Below, in pieces: positions 8,044 through 16,951 of a stretch of DNA of 64,000 nt. The stretch covers positions 1,965,001 through 2,029,000 of the forward strand of contig NZ_JBBOOE010000001.1 of assembly GCF_038002965.1 (NCBI RefSeq), read 5' to 3'. The position numbers were made by a program, and so were the translations under genes. This DNA comes from Robertmurraya sp. FSL R5-0851. Its GTDB lineage: Bacteria > Bacillota > Bacilli > Bacillales > Cytobacillaceae. The notes below the pieces were generated by a model, which saw only the letters and a program-made list of their open reading frames with translations, had not been told where the DNA came from and did not search any database. Each line of letters begins with the position of its first letter. The stretch's first letter is position 1.

Positions 8044-8991
8044 TTAGATCATTTTCTTTCTTAGTTTTTCAAGCATATCAATCGTCATCGTTTCTAAATT
8101 ATACTTAGTTGTAAAGCCCCATTCTTCCTTTGCAGCCGTACAATCAATTGAATCTGGCCAGCTGTCAGCGATCCCTTGTCTAATGGGGTCTACATCATAT
8201 TTCATCGTGAAGTGTGGAATATGCTTTTTTATTTCAGCTGCTATTTCTTCCGGTGCAAAGCTCATAGCTGTCACATTAAAGGAATTTCGATGGATAAGCT
8301 GGGATGAATCCGCTTCCATCAAATCAACAATAGCATTCAAAGCATCCGGCATGTACATCATATCCATGTACGTTCCTTCTTTTATATAAGAGGTATACTG
8401 TCCGAATTTTAGAGCCTTGTAATAGATTTCTACAGCATAATCAGTCGTGCCTCCACCGGGTGCTGTTACGTAAGAAATTAATCCAGGAAAACGGAGACCT
8501 CTCGTATCAACTCCGTAACGATGATAGTAATAATCAGATAATAGCTCACCCACTACCTTATTAACACCGTACATAGTCGTTGGACGATGTATGGTGTCTT
8601 GAGGAGTATTAACTTTCGGAGTCGTTGGACCAAAAGCTCCTATTGAGCTCGGAGTGAAAAACTGACTTTTGGTCTCGCGAGCGGTTTCTAAAGCATTCAT
8701 TAAGCCGCCCATATTTAAATTCCAAGCAAACACAGGGTTTGCTTCTGCTGTTGCTGAAAGAAGCGCGGCCATATGAATAACGGTATCTGTTTTGTGCTTC
8801 TTCGCAACATCAAGCATTCTAGCTCCGTCTGTCACATCTACAATCTCAAAAGGTCCAGCTAAGGCTGCTTCGCTCTCGTTCTTACGAATATCAGTTGCCA
8901 CCACATTGTCGGCACCGTATAATTCTCTTAATTTAACGGTTAACTCTGAACCGATTTGCCCTAATGCCCCCGTTATCAAAATGCGTTTCAT
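8044..8991 (-). CDS. tdh: L-threonine 3-dehydrogenase, short-chain (epimerase-like) type
   Basis: The enzyme oxidises L-threonine with NAD+ to 2-amino-3-ketobutyrate. The 315-residue extended-SDR protein begins with the Rossmann motif GALGQIGS and has the catalytic pair in YGVNK near residue 145. Blocks such as [11 protein letters not shown] and the Tyr/Met-rich [13 protein letters not shown] are typical of epimerase-like threonine dehydrogenases rather than UDP-glucose epimerases. The start is an ATG after GGAGGAG. The gene follows kbl with only 19 bp between them, so the product is handed to glycine C-acetyltransferase. The direct neighbour is what decides between Tdh and another NAD-dependent epimerase. 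Confidence 0.9.
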   Translation of the reverse strand: MKRILITGALGQIGSELTVKLRELYGADNVVATDIRKNESEAALAGPFEIVDVTDGARMLDVAKKHKTDTVIHMAALLSATAEANPVFAWNLNMGGLMNALETARETKSQFFTPSSIGAFGPTTPKVNTPQDTIHRPTTMYGVNKVVGELLSDYYYHRYGVDTRGLRFPGLISYVTAPGGGTTDYAVEIYYKALKFGQYTSYIKEGTYMDMMYMPDALNAIVDLMEADSSQLIHRNSFNVTAMSFAPEEIAAEIKKHIPHFTMKYDVDPIRQGIADSWPDSIDCTAAKEEWGFTTKYNLETMTIDMLEKLRKKMI

Positions 8992-9010
8992 GTTTCTCCT
9001 CCAATTATGC

Positions 9011-10207
9011 TTACTCAGTGATGATTCCTAGCTCTTTCCCTACTCTTTCATAGATGACAAGCGCTTGATCTAGCATCTCCTTTGTATGAGCTGCGGAAGG
9101 CATATTTCTTACTCTTCCCGTCCCTTTTGGTACCGTTGGGAAGACAATCGATTTGGCGTACACACCCTCTTTATACAGACGCTTGCTAAATTCCTGAGTT
9201 TTTACTTCCTCACCGATGATACATGGAGTAATTGGTGTTTCACTGTTTCCGATATTAAAACCTAATTTGACAAGACCTGCTTTTAAATAATTTGCATTTT
9301 CCCAAAGCTTTTCGTTCAGTTCCGAGCTTTCCGTTAACAATTCGACAGCACGAATACTTGCAGCCACATCAGCCGGAGTTAAAGAGGTGGAGAATAAAAA
9401 CGGTCTACTGCGAACCTTCAACCAGTCGATTAAATCTTTCTTCCCTGCCACATATCCGCCGACGACTCCAATGGCTTTTGATAAAGTTCCGATTTGAAGA
9501 TCTACTTTGTCGGATAGTCCAAAGTGTTTAACCGTTCCTGCACCCTTTCCAAGTACACCAGAACCGTGCGCATCATCAACGTACGTAATTAAATCAAACT
9601 CTTCTGCAATTTGAACGATTTCAGGCAGCTTGGCAATGTCACCATCCATGGAAAATACCCCGTCCGTAATTACCATTACTTTATTGTAGAGTCCTGACTC
9701 TGTTGCATCCTTTGCTTTTGCATGAAGATCATCCATGTCTGAATGATTGTAACGAATGATTTTTGCTCGTGATAAGCGGCATCCATCGATAATGGAAGCA
9801 TGGTTTAATTCATCAGAAAGAATCGCATCGTTTTTATCCATAATTCCCGAGATAGCAGCCATATTACAATTAAAGCCTGATTGGTAGGCGATGGCAGCTT
9901 CTGTTTGCTTAAATTGAGCTAATTTCTCCTCAAGTTCTAAGTGAAGCTTTAACGTTCCGTTGATTGTCCGGACAGCTCCCGCTCCTACTCCAAACTGTTG
10001 AATGGCTTCTGTTGCAGCTTCTTTTAGACGAGAATCAGTTGCAAGTCCCAAATAGTTATTAGAGGAAAGATTCACGAGCTCTTCCCCGTTAATTATAATC
10101 ATGGGACCGTTCGCACTTTCTAGTGGGTCGATGACGTTATAAAGACCCTTCCCCTTTAAATCTTCGAGATTTTCAGCTAAAAACGTGGCTAACTTCTTAC
10201 TTGACAT
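9011..10207 (-). CDS. kbl: Glycine C-acetyltransferase (2-amino-3-ketobutyrate CoA ligase)
   Basis: Kbl cleaves 2-amino-3-ketobutyrate with CoA to glycine and acetyl-CoA. The 398-residue product has the family length. The PLP Lys lies in [16 protein letters not shown] near residue 245, and [15 protein letters not shown] and [12 protein letters not shown] mark the alpha-oxoamine synthase family. I chose the ATG at 10207 (MSSKKLATF), which is 9 bp after AGGGGG; the longer reading lacks a ribosome site. It is the first gene of the kbl-tdh operon. Its leader holds a 10-bp inverted repeat that could be a regulatory site. BioF and 5-aminolevulinate synthase are relatives, but the tdh partner settles the role. 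Confidence 0.93.
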   Translation of the reverse strand: MSSKKLATFLAENLEDLKGKGLYNVIDPLESANGPMIIINGEELVNLSSNNYLGLATDSRLKEAATEAIQQFGVGAGAVRTINGTLKLHLELEEKLAQFKQTEAAIAYQSGFNCNMAAISGIMDKNDAILSDELNHASIIDGCRLSRAKIIRYNHSDMDDLHAKAKDATESGLYNKVMVITDGVFSMDGDIAKLPEIVQIAEEFDLITYVDDAHGSGVLGKGAGTVKHFGLSDKVDLQIGTLSKAIGVVGGYVAGKKDLIDWLKVRSRPFLFSTSLTPADVAASIRAVELLTESSELNEKLWENANYLKAGLVKLGFNIGNSETPITPCIIGEEVKTQEFSKRLYKEGVYAKSIVFPTVPKGTGRVRNMPSAAHTKEMLDQALVIYERVGKELGIITE

Positions 10208-10549
10208 TCCATTCATCCCCCTTGCAATGTTGTTTCGGAATAAACAACTGTCCACTGGAAAAAGACAGTTGTTATGTAGTTGAATCGTTGAAATATAAAG
10301 GTTTTTATAGTTATTACTTTAGCATATTTTTATACGTTGTGCATAGTGCGTGGACAAATTTCGCCTGAGTTATCTACTCGAAATTGATAATGTATTCCTA
10401 TTACAATAAATCAGTAGTGTAAAACTTAAAATTTTAGTATGATTAGAAAATGAGGTTTTTTATGATTACTTAAATAACGTGAGGAAAATGTATTAGTCAG
10501 GATTGTTATTCTACATAAAAAATATTTATTAAGATTTGGGGGAACTAAA
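10208..10549. promoter_or_regulatory. Divergent kbl / phnD-like intergenic region with inverted repeat
   Basis: This 342-bp AT-rich spacer separates two divergent operons. AACAACTGTC (10243-10252) is matched perfectly by GACAGTTGTT (10264-10273) with 11 bp between, 36-66 bp upstream of the kbl start. It could be an operator or a leader hairpin for kbl-tdh. The phnD-like gene has a clear GGGGG ribosome site. No Pho box, riboswitch or convincing promoter pair was recognised. Confidence 0.5.
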
Positions 10550-11437
10550 ATGAAAAGATTAGTCACTTTTTTTGCGTTTGTTTTACTGCTTGGTCTTCTA
10601 AGCGGTTGTGCGGAGGAGAATAAAGAGACATCTGAACAAGAAGAGACAACAAAGCAAACACTTAAAATTGGTGCGATTCCTGACCAAGATGTTTCGGTTC
10701 TAAGTCGAAGCATGGGCGAAGTGGCAGAATATCTTTCTAATGAGACAGGTTTAGAGGTTGAGTATGTCCCATCCGTAGACTATGCAGCGCTAGTAACGGC
10801 CTTTGAAAGAGGAGAAATTCAATTAGCTTGGTTTGGTGGTTTAACAGGTGTTCAAGCAAGAAGCCTGGTTCCTGACGCGGAAGCTATCGCTCAAAGACCT
10901 CGTGATGAAGAATTCAAATCTGTTTTTATCGCTCAAAAAGAACTTGGATTAACATCGTTAAGTGATTTAAAAGGAAAAAGCTTTACTTTTGGTAGCGAAA
11001 GCTCCACTTCTGGGCATTTAATGCCTCGATATTATTTAATGGAAGAAGGCATTGATGCCGACCAAGATTTTAACGGCAAACCATCTTACTCAGGCTCTCA
11101 CGATAAAACTTATAAGCTAGTAGAATCAGGTGCTTATCAAACGGGTGCTTTAAACGTAGCTGTTTGGGAAGCAGCAGTTGCTGAAGGAAAAGTCGATACA
11201 AACAAGGTGGATGTATTTTATACGACCCCTGCCTACTACGATTATCACTGGACAATTAATACACTTGAAGGATACGATTCTGACGTCAAGCAAAAAATAA
11301 CAGATGCCCTCCTTTCTATGGGTAGTGACCAGCAAACGATTTTGGATCTTTTCCAAACGGATAAGTTTATTGCAACAAAAAATGAAAACTACGAAGCCAT
11401 TGAAAAAGTGGCCAAACAAATCGGTATTATTAAATAG
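10550..11437 (+). CDS. PhnD-family ABC transporter lipoprotein, candidate selenium-oxyanion binder
   Basis: The 295-residue protein has a lipoprotein signal peptide ending LLSGC (Cys at about residue 20), so it is anchored outside the membrane. The mature part is a PhnD-type type-2 periplasmic-binding fold: TLKIGAIPDQDVSVL, VEYVPSVDYAALVTAFERGEIQLAWFGGLTGVQAR and a C-terminal NENYEAIEKVAKQIGII. It forms an operon with an ATPase (10 bp downstream) and a fused permease. The family includes phosphonate and phosphite binders, but there is a PhnD clade associated with selenium genes and annotated as putative selenate binding, whose wording I recall as similar. No C-P lyase genes are present, while selA, selD and a selenoprotein lie 2.5-6 kb away. 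Ligand inferred, not shown. Confidence 0.75.
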   Translation: MKRLVTFFAFVLLLGLLSGCAEENKETSEQEETTKQTLKIGAIPDQDVSVLSRSMGEVAEYLSNETGLEVEYVPSVDYAALVTAFERGEIQLAWFGGLTGVQARSLVPDAEAIAQRPRDEEFKSVFIAQKELGLTSLSDLKGKSFTFGSESSTSGHLMPRYYLMEEGIDADQDFNGKPSYSGSHDKTYKLVESGAYQTGALNVAVWEAAVAEGKVDTNKVDVFYTTPAYYDYHWTINTLEGYDSDVKQKITDALLSMGSDQQTILDLFQTDKFIATKNENYEAIEKVAKQIGIIK

Positions 11438-11447
11438 AGGTGTAGAT

Positions 11448-12206
11448 GTGGAGACCAGTCAAAACATCATCGAATTAAACGATGTATCAGTCTCTTTTGA
11501 CGGGAAGATAGCCTTATCTTCCCTTTCTTTATTGATTAAAAAGGGTGAACGAATTGCCTTAATTGGCCCGAGTGGTGCGGGAAAAAGCACGCTTTTAAAT
11601 GTACTATCTTTGTCAAATGTCAGTGGAACGGGCAACATCATGATTGATGGGCAACCTCCTTCCTTTTATCGTAACCGCAAAGTACGTGCCAAAAAAATTG
11701 GTGTGATTCGTCAGCAGTTCGATTTAGTAAATGCCCTCCCTGTTATACATAACGTTTTAGCTGGGAAACTAGCGGACTGGAGTTTATTTAGATCTGTTCT
11801 TTCCCTAGTGATTCCTCAAGAAAAGATAATGGCCGAACAAGCACTCTCACGAGTAGGTTTGGGTCACAAAATTCTTGAGCAAACCGGCTCATTGTCTGGT
11901 GGTGAGCAGCAGCGTGTGGCATTTGCCAGATTGCTCGTGCAACAGCCTGAAATTATACTAGCAGATGAACCGGTGGCCTCTCTCGATCCTGCTCGAGCCG
12001 AAGATGTGTTAGGCATATTGACAAAGCTTGTTCAAGAAGAAAATCAAACACTGATTACAAGCCTTCATTCCGTCGATTATGCAAAAAAGTACTTTACTAG
12101 AGTCATTGGACTAAGAGAAGGTGGAATGGTTTTCGATCTTCCTGTTGACCAATTAACAGATCGTCACCTCAAAGAGTTATACAAATTGAGGGAGACGAGC
12201 GAATGA
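11448..12206 (+). CDS. PhnC-family ABC transporter ATPase
   Basis: This is the 252-residue ATP-binding subunit of the PhnDCE-type importer. Walker A is GPSGAGKST, the signature is LSGGEQQRVAFARLL, Walker B is IILADEPVASLD and the H-loop is in ITSLHSVDYA. The start is GTG 11448, 6 bp after TAGAGGTG; a much longer reading overlaps the preceding gene and is not supported. The last 4 bp overlap the permease start (ATGA), indicating translational coupling. It acts at the inner face of the membrane with the fused permease below. Confidence 0.88.
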   Translation: METSQNIIELNDVSVSFDGKIALSSLSLLIKKGERIALIGPSGAGKSTLLNVLSLSNVSGTGNIMIDGQPPSFYRNRKVRAKKIGVIRQQFDLVNALPVIHNVLAGKLADWSLFRSVLSLVIPQEKIMAEQALSRVGLGHKILEQTGSLSGGEQQRVAFARLLVQQPEIILADEPVASLDPARAEDVLGILTKLVQEENQTLITSLHSVDYAKKYFTRVIGLREGGMVFDLPVDQLTDRHLKELYKLRETSE

Positions 12207-13822
12207 AACAGAGTCTCCGATTTCAACAAAAAAACCTTCTCACTATTATTTTAGTCCTTGTGTTTTTATGGAGCTTACATGTGATTGATTGGAAGGAGCC
12301 ACTTCTTCATCCGGGTGGAGGTGCCACCTTCCTCCAGATCATTGAGGCGATAATACACCCTGATCTTTCCCCAGAGATTCTTCTTCTTGCCCTTAATTCT
12401 GCTTGGTTGACGATTACCTATGCAGTGGCAGGAATGACAATTGCCATCGTGATTGCTGTTGTTTTTGGGGTTCTGGCTTCAGGTGTATTACAAAGCTCTC
12501 AGAAGCCTTTTTCTTCATTGAGTAAAAGCTTTTTTCGAGCAATTCTTGGTTTCCTTCGTGCTATTCATGAGCTGGTTTGGGCATTGCTGTTTGTAGCTGC
12601 TTTCGGTTTAACGCCTTACTCTGCTATTTTGGCTATCGCCATTCCTTATGGAGGCATTCTAGGGAGAATCTTCGCTGATATGCTGTCAGATGTAAATAAT
12701 GAACCGATACAATCGTTACAGTCAACAGGTGCGTCTAGGTGGCAACTGTTATTTTACGGCTATATTCCACTGGTAAAAGCAAATATGATTTCATATACCA
12801 TGTACCGTTTTGAATGTGCGGTTCGTTCCTCTGCGGTCATGAGCTTTGTTGGCTTAGGGGGACTTGGATATCAGATCCAGCTTTCATTGGATGATCTAAA
12901 TTACGAAGAAGTGTGGACGTTTGTATTATTTTTGATGGCCATTGTAATCGTCATAGATGGATGGAGCAGTCAATGGCGTTCTCGTTTAGCGAAACGCTCG
13001 TCACGCTTTTCCCTGCTATCATTTTTCATATCCTTTGCCTTAGTAGTTGGATCATGGATGTATTTGTATGTAGTCGAGCATGCCTCTTTATTCACTTTGT
13101 TTACAGACGAAAATGGTCAGTATGCGAAAAAGTTCTTCTTAAGCTTACTTGGAGTTGGCGAAGAGTCTCCGGCCTTTTTTTCGGCTCAAAGCTGGCTTCC
13201 TATTCTGCAGCTGACTTATGATACGCTCATGATGAGTATTATGGCTATTGGGATAGCAACGATCGTTATGCTGATCACAGTTGTACCTGCTGCCCGTAAC
13301 GTAGCGAATGGAAAGCTAACGATGAGTCGTTCCCCTTTTCATTGGGTATCTTTCCTACTCATACGCTCGTCCTATATTTTGAGTAGAGCGGTACCGGAAC
13401 TGATTTGGGCTATGATGATCATCTTTATTTTCCAGCCGGGTATTCTTCCTGGGGCTGTTGCACTAGCCCTTCATAACTTTGGTATACTTGGAAAGCTATG
13501 TGCTGAAGTTATTGAAGATCTTGATGAAAGGCCTATTCGGCATCTTTCTTCTTCAGGTGCGAGTCACGCACAAATCTTATTGTATGGTGTTCTTCCCTCC
13601 GTTCTTCCGAAGTTTTTAAGCTTTATCCTCTATCGTTGGGAAGTAATCATGAGAACAACGATTGTTGTAGGTTTTGTTGGAGCGGGAGGGCTTGGTCAGC
13701 AGTTCAAGCTTAGCATGAGTTATTTCCATTATTCAGATATCACATTGATTATTTTTTGTTATTTATTGCTTGTTTGGTTGGCGGACTTTTTATCTGAGCT
13801 TTCTCGTAAAATAGCCAAATGA
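12203..13822 (+). CDS. Fused PhnE-PhnE-type ABC permease
   Basis: The 539-residue membrane protein is two PhnE-like permease domains in tandem (about residues 1-265 and 270-539). Each half has around six membrane segments and an ATPase-contact loop: STGASRWQLLFYGYIPLVKANMI in the first, SSGASHAQILLYGVLPSVLPKFL in the second. Each half also repeats the FVGxGGLGxQ block. Most PhnE systems use separate homodimeric or paired subunits, so this is a gene fusion. It is the third gene of the importer operon and overlaps the ATPase gene by 4 bp. Substrate is probably a small oxyanion; see the binding protein entry for the selenium hypothesis. Confidence 0.88.
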   Translation: MKQSLRFQQKNLLTIILVLVFLWSLHVIDWKEPLLHPGGGATFLQIIEAIIHPDLSPEILLLALNSAWLTITYAVAGMTIAIVIAVVFGVLASGVLQSSQKPFSSLSKSFFRAILGFLRAIHELVWALLFVAAFGLTPYSAILAIAIPYGGILGRIFADMLSDVNNEPIQSLQSTGASRWQLLFYGYIPLVKANMISYTMYRFECAVRSSAVMSFVGLGGLGYQIQLSLDDLNYEEVWTFVLFLMAIVIVIDGWSSQWRSRLAKRSSRFSLLSFFISFALVVGSWMYLYVVEHASLFTLFTDENGQYAKKFFLSLLGVGEESPAFFSAQSWLPILQLTYDTLMMSIMAIGIATIVMLITVVPAARNVANGKLTMSRSPFHWVSFLLIRSSYILSRAVPELIWAMMIIFIFQPGILPGAVALALHNFGILGKLCAEVIEDLDERPIRHLSSSGASHAQILLYGVLPSVLPKFLSFILYRWEVIMRTTIVVGFVGAGGLGQQFKLSMSYFHYSDITLIIFCYLLLVWLADFLSELSRKIAK

Positions 13823-13831
13823 TAGAAACTT

Positions 13832-13862
13832 GAGTACCTCTTTTTTAGGCGGTGCTCTTTCT
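13832..13862 (+). terminator. Weak terminator after the importer operon
   Basis: GAGTACC (13832-13838) pairs with GGTGCTC (13851-13857), one G-U pair, followed by TTTCTTT, 10 bp after the permease stop. Confidence 0.5.
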
Positions 13863-13972
13863 TTATGCCAATAATAGCAAACATTAACATTCATTAGGAA
13901 AAGCGAGTATGTTTTTTCATAAATTTACAAACAATACCATTATCGATACTTTCGAAATGGAGGATTAGTATA

Positions 13973-14773
13973 GTGAGAAAATTAAGTGCGCTTATCTTCT
14001 TCGGTCTTATTTTTTCGCAATGGGGAATTCTGAACGCCCATGCTGCTGTGACGGATACGGAGGTTAATGAAATATTATCAGACTACGATTTATCAAGAGA
14101 AGAACTTGATGTGATTTTGTCCGAGTATGGTACAACGGTTGAGGAACATGAGTCAAAGCAAGAATTAGCAGATGCGGTGGATTTTTATTTAAATCACCTC
14201 TCAGTATTAAAGGATCTAGAAGAATTTCTAGCGTCGATTGGCATTTCAGAGGAAGAAGCTGATCAACTGTTTGCACACCTCGAGAAAATCGATTCAGATG
14301 ATATGCAACATCAAATGGTGACCATCGATACAAGAATAGAGGAAATCATGATGGCTTCTGATTCAGAGTTTACAGATGCTGAAAAAGAGGAGCTTTCCTC
14401 CCTGTTTGCTAAGATGATGGACGCCATGCAGGTAGTTCCGACTTTTTATTTAGTCGACTCTGCTGGAGCTCAAACAGCTATATCATATGAAGAGCTATTA
14501 CAGGCGAATGAATTTACAAGTGACGGTCTCCTTGTACAACTGCATAGTTTAAGTGGTGAGCTGCTCGCAGATGTTGAGCTAACCCATGCCATGCTTTCAG
14601 GGGATTTTGTTTTGAGTGCTTTTGAAAAAGTCGCAGATGTTGGGGAACTAGTGGCACAGCTTCCTGATACAGCAAGCTTTTATGGAACGGGAATCCTGCT
14701 GGGTCTCATTCTAGCCTTTTCTGGACTGGGTCTTTTCTTGATACGAAAGAAAACCCTATCGGCAATAAAATAA
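13973..14773 (+). CDS. Acidic surface protein with LPDTA sorting signal
   Basis: The 266-residue protein has an N-terminal signal peptide (about residues 1-25, ending HAHAA), a strongly acidic helical body rich in Glu and Asp, and a C-terminal sorting signal: LPDTA near residue 230, a hydrophobic span and a short tail RKKTLSAIK. This layout matches the Bacillaceae family of processed acidic surface proteins that are paired with a class D sortase recognising LPxTA. The start is GTG 13973 after TGGAGG. The sortase gene begins in the stop codon of this gene (1-bp overlap), so the two are co-translated and the protein is very likely its substrate. The role of the anchored protein is unknown; it has no catalytic motif that I can see. 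Confidence 0.87.
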   Translation: MRKLSALIFFGLIFSQWGILNAHAAVTDTEVNEILSDYDLSREELDVILSEYGTTVEEHESKQELADAVDFYLNHLSVLKDLEEFLASIGISEEEADQLFAHLEKIDSDDMQHQMVTIDTRIEEIMMASDSEFTDAEKEELSSLFAKMMDAMQVVPTFYLVDSAGAQTAISYEELLQANEFTSDGLLVQLHSLSGELLADVELTHAMLSGDFVLSAFEKVADVGELVAQLPDTASFYGTGILLGLILAFSGLGLFLIRKKTLSAIK

Positions 14774-15384
14774 TGAAGATAAACATGCTAGCAGCAGGCT
14801 TGCTCCTCATTGGGGTTAGTCTTGCTGCTGTCAACATGTATTATTACTTAGAAGGAACTCTTTCCATCCAACAAGTTAAAATGGACTCGCCTCTGCCTGT
14901 TAAAGTAACAGAAGCTTCTTCTGACAAACAGTGGCCACTGTACGACGTGAAACCATCTGTAGGTGAGAAATTTGCTGAACTGTACATTCCTCGATTAGAG
15001 CAAGTGTTTCCTATTTATGAGGGTACCGGAACAGAAGTATTGCGTACCGGAGTTGGACATTATATCCGAAGTGCTTTGCCGGGTGAAGAAAATCATACGA
15101 TTTTATCAGGTCATCGAGATACTGTATTTAGAGGCTTGCGTCATTTGAAGGAAGACGATGAACTGGTCGTAACAACACCAGAAGGAGCTTTCACCTATAA
15201 AATCTATCGCATACGAATTGTAACAGCGGACGATCATTCTGTTATGGCGCCAAAGCCAAGGGCAACTTTGACGTTGACAACCTGTTACCCCTTCTATTTT
15301 TTAGGCAATGCACCTGAACGCTATATTATTAGTGCCAAGCTCATAAATAAACAGCGCGTGATTACTTGGAATCCTTCTAGGTAA
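14773..15384 (+). CDS. Class D sortase
   Basis: The 203-residue transpeptidase has one N-terminal membrane segment (about residues 5-25) and an extracellular sortase domain. Catalytic residues are visible: His in ILSGHRDTVFRGL, Cys in LTLTTCYPF and the expected Arg in APERYIISA. The TLTTCYPF signature fits class D rather than class A sortases. It overlaps by 1 bp the gene for the LPDTA surface protein, its probable dedicated substrate. A terminator begins within its last codons. It may cut the substrate to release it or to attach it to the wall; the family name 'processed' leaves both open. Confidence 0.93.
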   Translation: MKINMLAAGLLLIGVSLAAVNMYYYLEGTLSIQQVKMDSPLPVKVTEASSDKQWPLYDVKPSVGEKFAELYIPRLEQVFPIYEGTGTEVLRTGVGHYIRSALPGEENHTILSGHRDTVFRGLRHLKEDDELVVTTPEGAFTYKIYRIRIVTADDHSVMAPKPRATLTLTTCYPFYFLGNAPERYIISAKLINKQRVITWNPSR

Positions 15385-15397
15385 TCACGCTTTTTTT
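15356..15397 (+). terminator. Terminator of the sortase operon
   Basis: A 10-bp stem GCGTGATTAC/GTAATCACGC (15356-15365, 15381-15390) is followed by seven Ts. The stem overlaps the sortase stop codon. Confidence 0.88.
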
Positions 15398-15461
15398 GGA
15401 ATGAGGACAAGATTCTCCCTATATAATCTAAAGTTAACATAAGTTGAAGGGAGAATGGCCA

Positions 15462-16112
15462 TTGGCTTATTATTGGGGTGTAGACTCTTCTGCAGAAGTA
15501 ACGGAGGACCTGTATAGTTTTGTGGAAAATGAATTTGGGAAGCCATCCTATTGGGGAAGATATGTAGCACCCATTCAAGGAAAAGAAGTAGCTGGGCTCA
15601 CGAGAGAAGAAGTCCGTTTTATTCGTAGTAGGGGCATAAAGCTGTTACCGATATTAAGTAATTTTCGTGAAGCGGTTGGGTATCGAGAAGGAAAAGTTGT
15701 GGCACAAAATGCAATTTATCATGCAAGACGATTAAGTATTCCAAAAGGCAAAGTGGTATTTGGGAATATTGAGAAGTTTTTTAAAGTAGATGAAGAATGG
15801 ATTAGAGGCTTTGTTGATGCCATGGAACCGAGCGGCTACAAGGCTGGCTTATACCACGACCCCGTTCATGGAGAGTTTACCAAGGCGTATTGTGCCGCTG
15901 TTGCTAAGGATAATAAAGTGGCCAATCAACTCATTTTGTGGAGTGCAGAGCCCGGGCCGGGTCCGACAAAAGCAAGAAGCGCTCCTAACTTCCGTCCGAA
16001 AAAGCCGTCATGTAAGGCCAATGTATGGGGCTGGCAATATGGCCGCGATGCACGACAGTGTCCAATTGATACGAATTTATTTAATAGCCGCCTGTATGAA
16101 TTGCTTTGGTGA
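15462..16112 (+). CDS. DUF1906 glycoside-hydrolase-like TIM-barrel protein
   Basis: The 216-residue protein begins LAYYWGVDSSAEVTEDLYSFV and matches the DUF1906 (Rv2525c-like) domain, a TIM barrel related to lysozyme-type GH25 hydrolases. Visible features are GVDSS at the first strand, KLLPILSNF, and the C-terminal ANVWGWQYGRDARQCPIDTNLF, typical of GH25-like folds. The TTG at 15462 is chosen because GAAGGGAG lies 8 bp before it; the in-frame TTG at 15444 has no ribosome site. No signal peptide is present, so the protein is either cytosolic or spore-associated. Substrate unknown. It is a single gene with its own terminator. Confidence 0.82.
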   Translation: MAYYWGVDSSAEVTEDLYSFVENEFGKPSYWGRYVAPIQGKEVAGLTREEVRFIRSRGIKLLPILSNFREAVGYREGKVVAQNAIYHARRLSIPKGKVVFGNIEKFFKVDEEWIRGFVDAMEPSGYKAGLYHDPVHGEFTKAYCAAVAKDNKVANQLILWSAEPGPGPTKARSAPNFRPKKPSCKANVWGWQYGRDARQCPIDTNLFNSRLYELLW

Positions 16113-16118
16113 CGATAG

Positions 16119-16154
16119 AAAAGCACTTGAGAATATTTAGCTCAAGCGCTTTTT
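16119..16154 (+). terminator. Terminator of the DUF1906 gene
   Basis: AAAAGCACTTGAG pairs with CTCAAGCGCTTTTT around an AT-rich loop, 7 bp after the stop. On the other strand it covers the stop of the zinc-ribbon ORF. Confidence 0.8.
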
Positions 16155-16373
16155 ATTTTGCCGAAAGTGAATCTTTGCTCGAGTATCATTATCTTGTTCC
16201 CCGAACTCATCTTCCCCACCTATCGTTAGTTGTGAGGTACACTGTGGGCACCGTATAGCCTTAGCAGGAATATTAGACAAACAGAAGGGACATTCCTTTA
16301 CCGGGATGAATGGTTGTCCCCTCCCTTTTGCCCGCTTGTACCAATATATGAAAGAGGGGTGTGGTTCATTCAT
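16137..16373 (-). CDS. Short zinc-ribbon ORF, perhaps a remnant
   Basis: This reading frame of about 78 residues contains one clear zinc-ribbon, CPFCLSNIPAKAIRCPQC (two CxxC pairs), followed by an acidic tail. The block resembles zinc-ribbon tails of some bacterial MscL channels, but no membrane segment is present. No ribosome site precedes either candidate ATG (16373 or 16400), and the ORF lies between the ppiB terminator and another hairpin that contains its stop codon. It could be a truncated gene remnant or a poorly expressed small protein. Identity not established. Confidence 0.4.
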   Translation of the reverse strand: MNEPHPSFIYWYKRAKGRGQPFIPVKECPFCLSNIPAKAIRCPQCTSQLTIGGEDEFGEQDNDTRAKIHFRQNKKRLS

Positions 16374-16397
16374 TAGAACGGTGTGTGGTTTGGGCAA

Positions 16398-16421
16398 CAA
16401 AAAAAGAGCCCAAATGGACTC
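16398..16421 (-). terminator. ppiB terminator
   Basis: On the minus strand GAGTCC-attt-GGGCTC is followed by eight Ts, about 10 bp after the ppiB stop. Confidence 0.82.
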
Positions 16422-16431
16422 TTCCTTTGTA

Positions 16432-16872
16432 TTATTCAGCGTCGAATACGCGAACTTCTTTCATTGTGTCGCCGTTTCTCATCGCTTTTACAGCACTAAT
16501 TCCTGAAGTTACTTTACCGAAAACAGTGTGAACTCCGTTTAAGTGTGGTTGTGGCTCATGAACGATAAAGAATTGGCTTCCACCAGTATCTTTTCCAGCA
16601 TGTGCCATAGAAAGGCTACCTTCTTCATGCTTGTGAGGGTTTCCTACTGTTTCACATTTGATAGAATAACCAGGGCCGCCTGCTCCAGTTCCAGTTGGGT
16701 CTCCACCTTGGCTTACGAAACCAGGAATAACACGGTGGAAAGTAACTCCATCGTAGAAACCTTCATTTGCTAATTTTTCAAAGTTTTCAACTGTACCAGG
16801 TGCTTCGTTTGGGAATAAGTCGAATTCTACCTTTTCCCCATTCTCCATTGCTATATATCCTTTTTTAGCCAT
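16432..16872 (-). CDS. ppiB: Peptidyl-prolyl cis-trans isomerase (cyclophilin B)
   Basis: The 146-residue cytosolic cyclophilin catalyses proline isomerisation during protein folding. Active-site blocks are present: [15 protein letters not shown] and [19 protein letters not shown], plus [11 protein letters not shown]. Length matches B. subtilis PpiB (143). The ATG follows a GGAGATG ribosome site. It is monocistronic with a strong terminator. The long membrane protein gene upstream is transcribed in the same direction but lies 80 bp away. Confidence 0.95.
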   Translation of the reverse strand: MAKKGYIAMENGEKVEFDLFPNEAPGTVENFEKLANEGFYDGVTFHRVIPGFVSQGGDPTGTGAGGPGYSIKCETVGNPHKHEEGSLSMAHAGKDTGGSQFFIVHEPQPHLNGVHTVFGKVTSGISAVKAMRNGDTMKEVRVFDAE

Positions 16873-16951
16873 TGTGAGAACATCTCCTTCTTATGTAAAA
16901 TCAGTTTATATCATATCACTACTCTAGTAGAAAAAACAAACATTACAATTT

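Noticed and set aside
11304..11447. N-terminal extension of the PhnC-like ATPase
   Set aside because: It overlaps the binding-protein gene in another frame; the GTG at 11448 has a ribosome site and gives the normal length.
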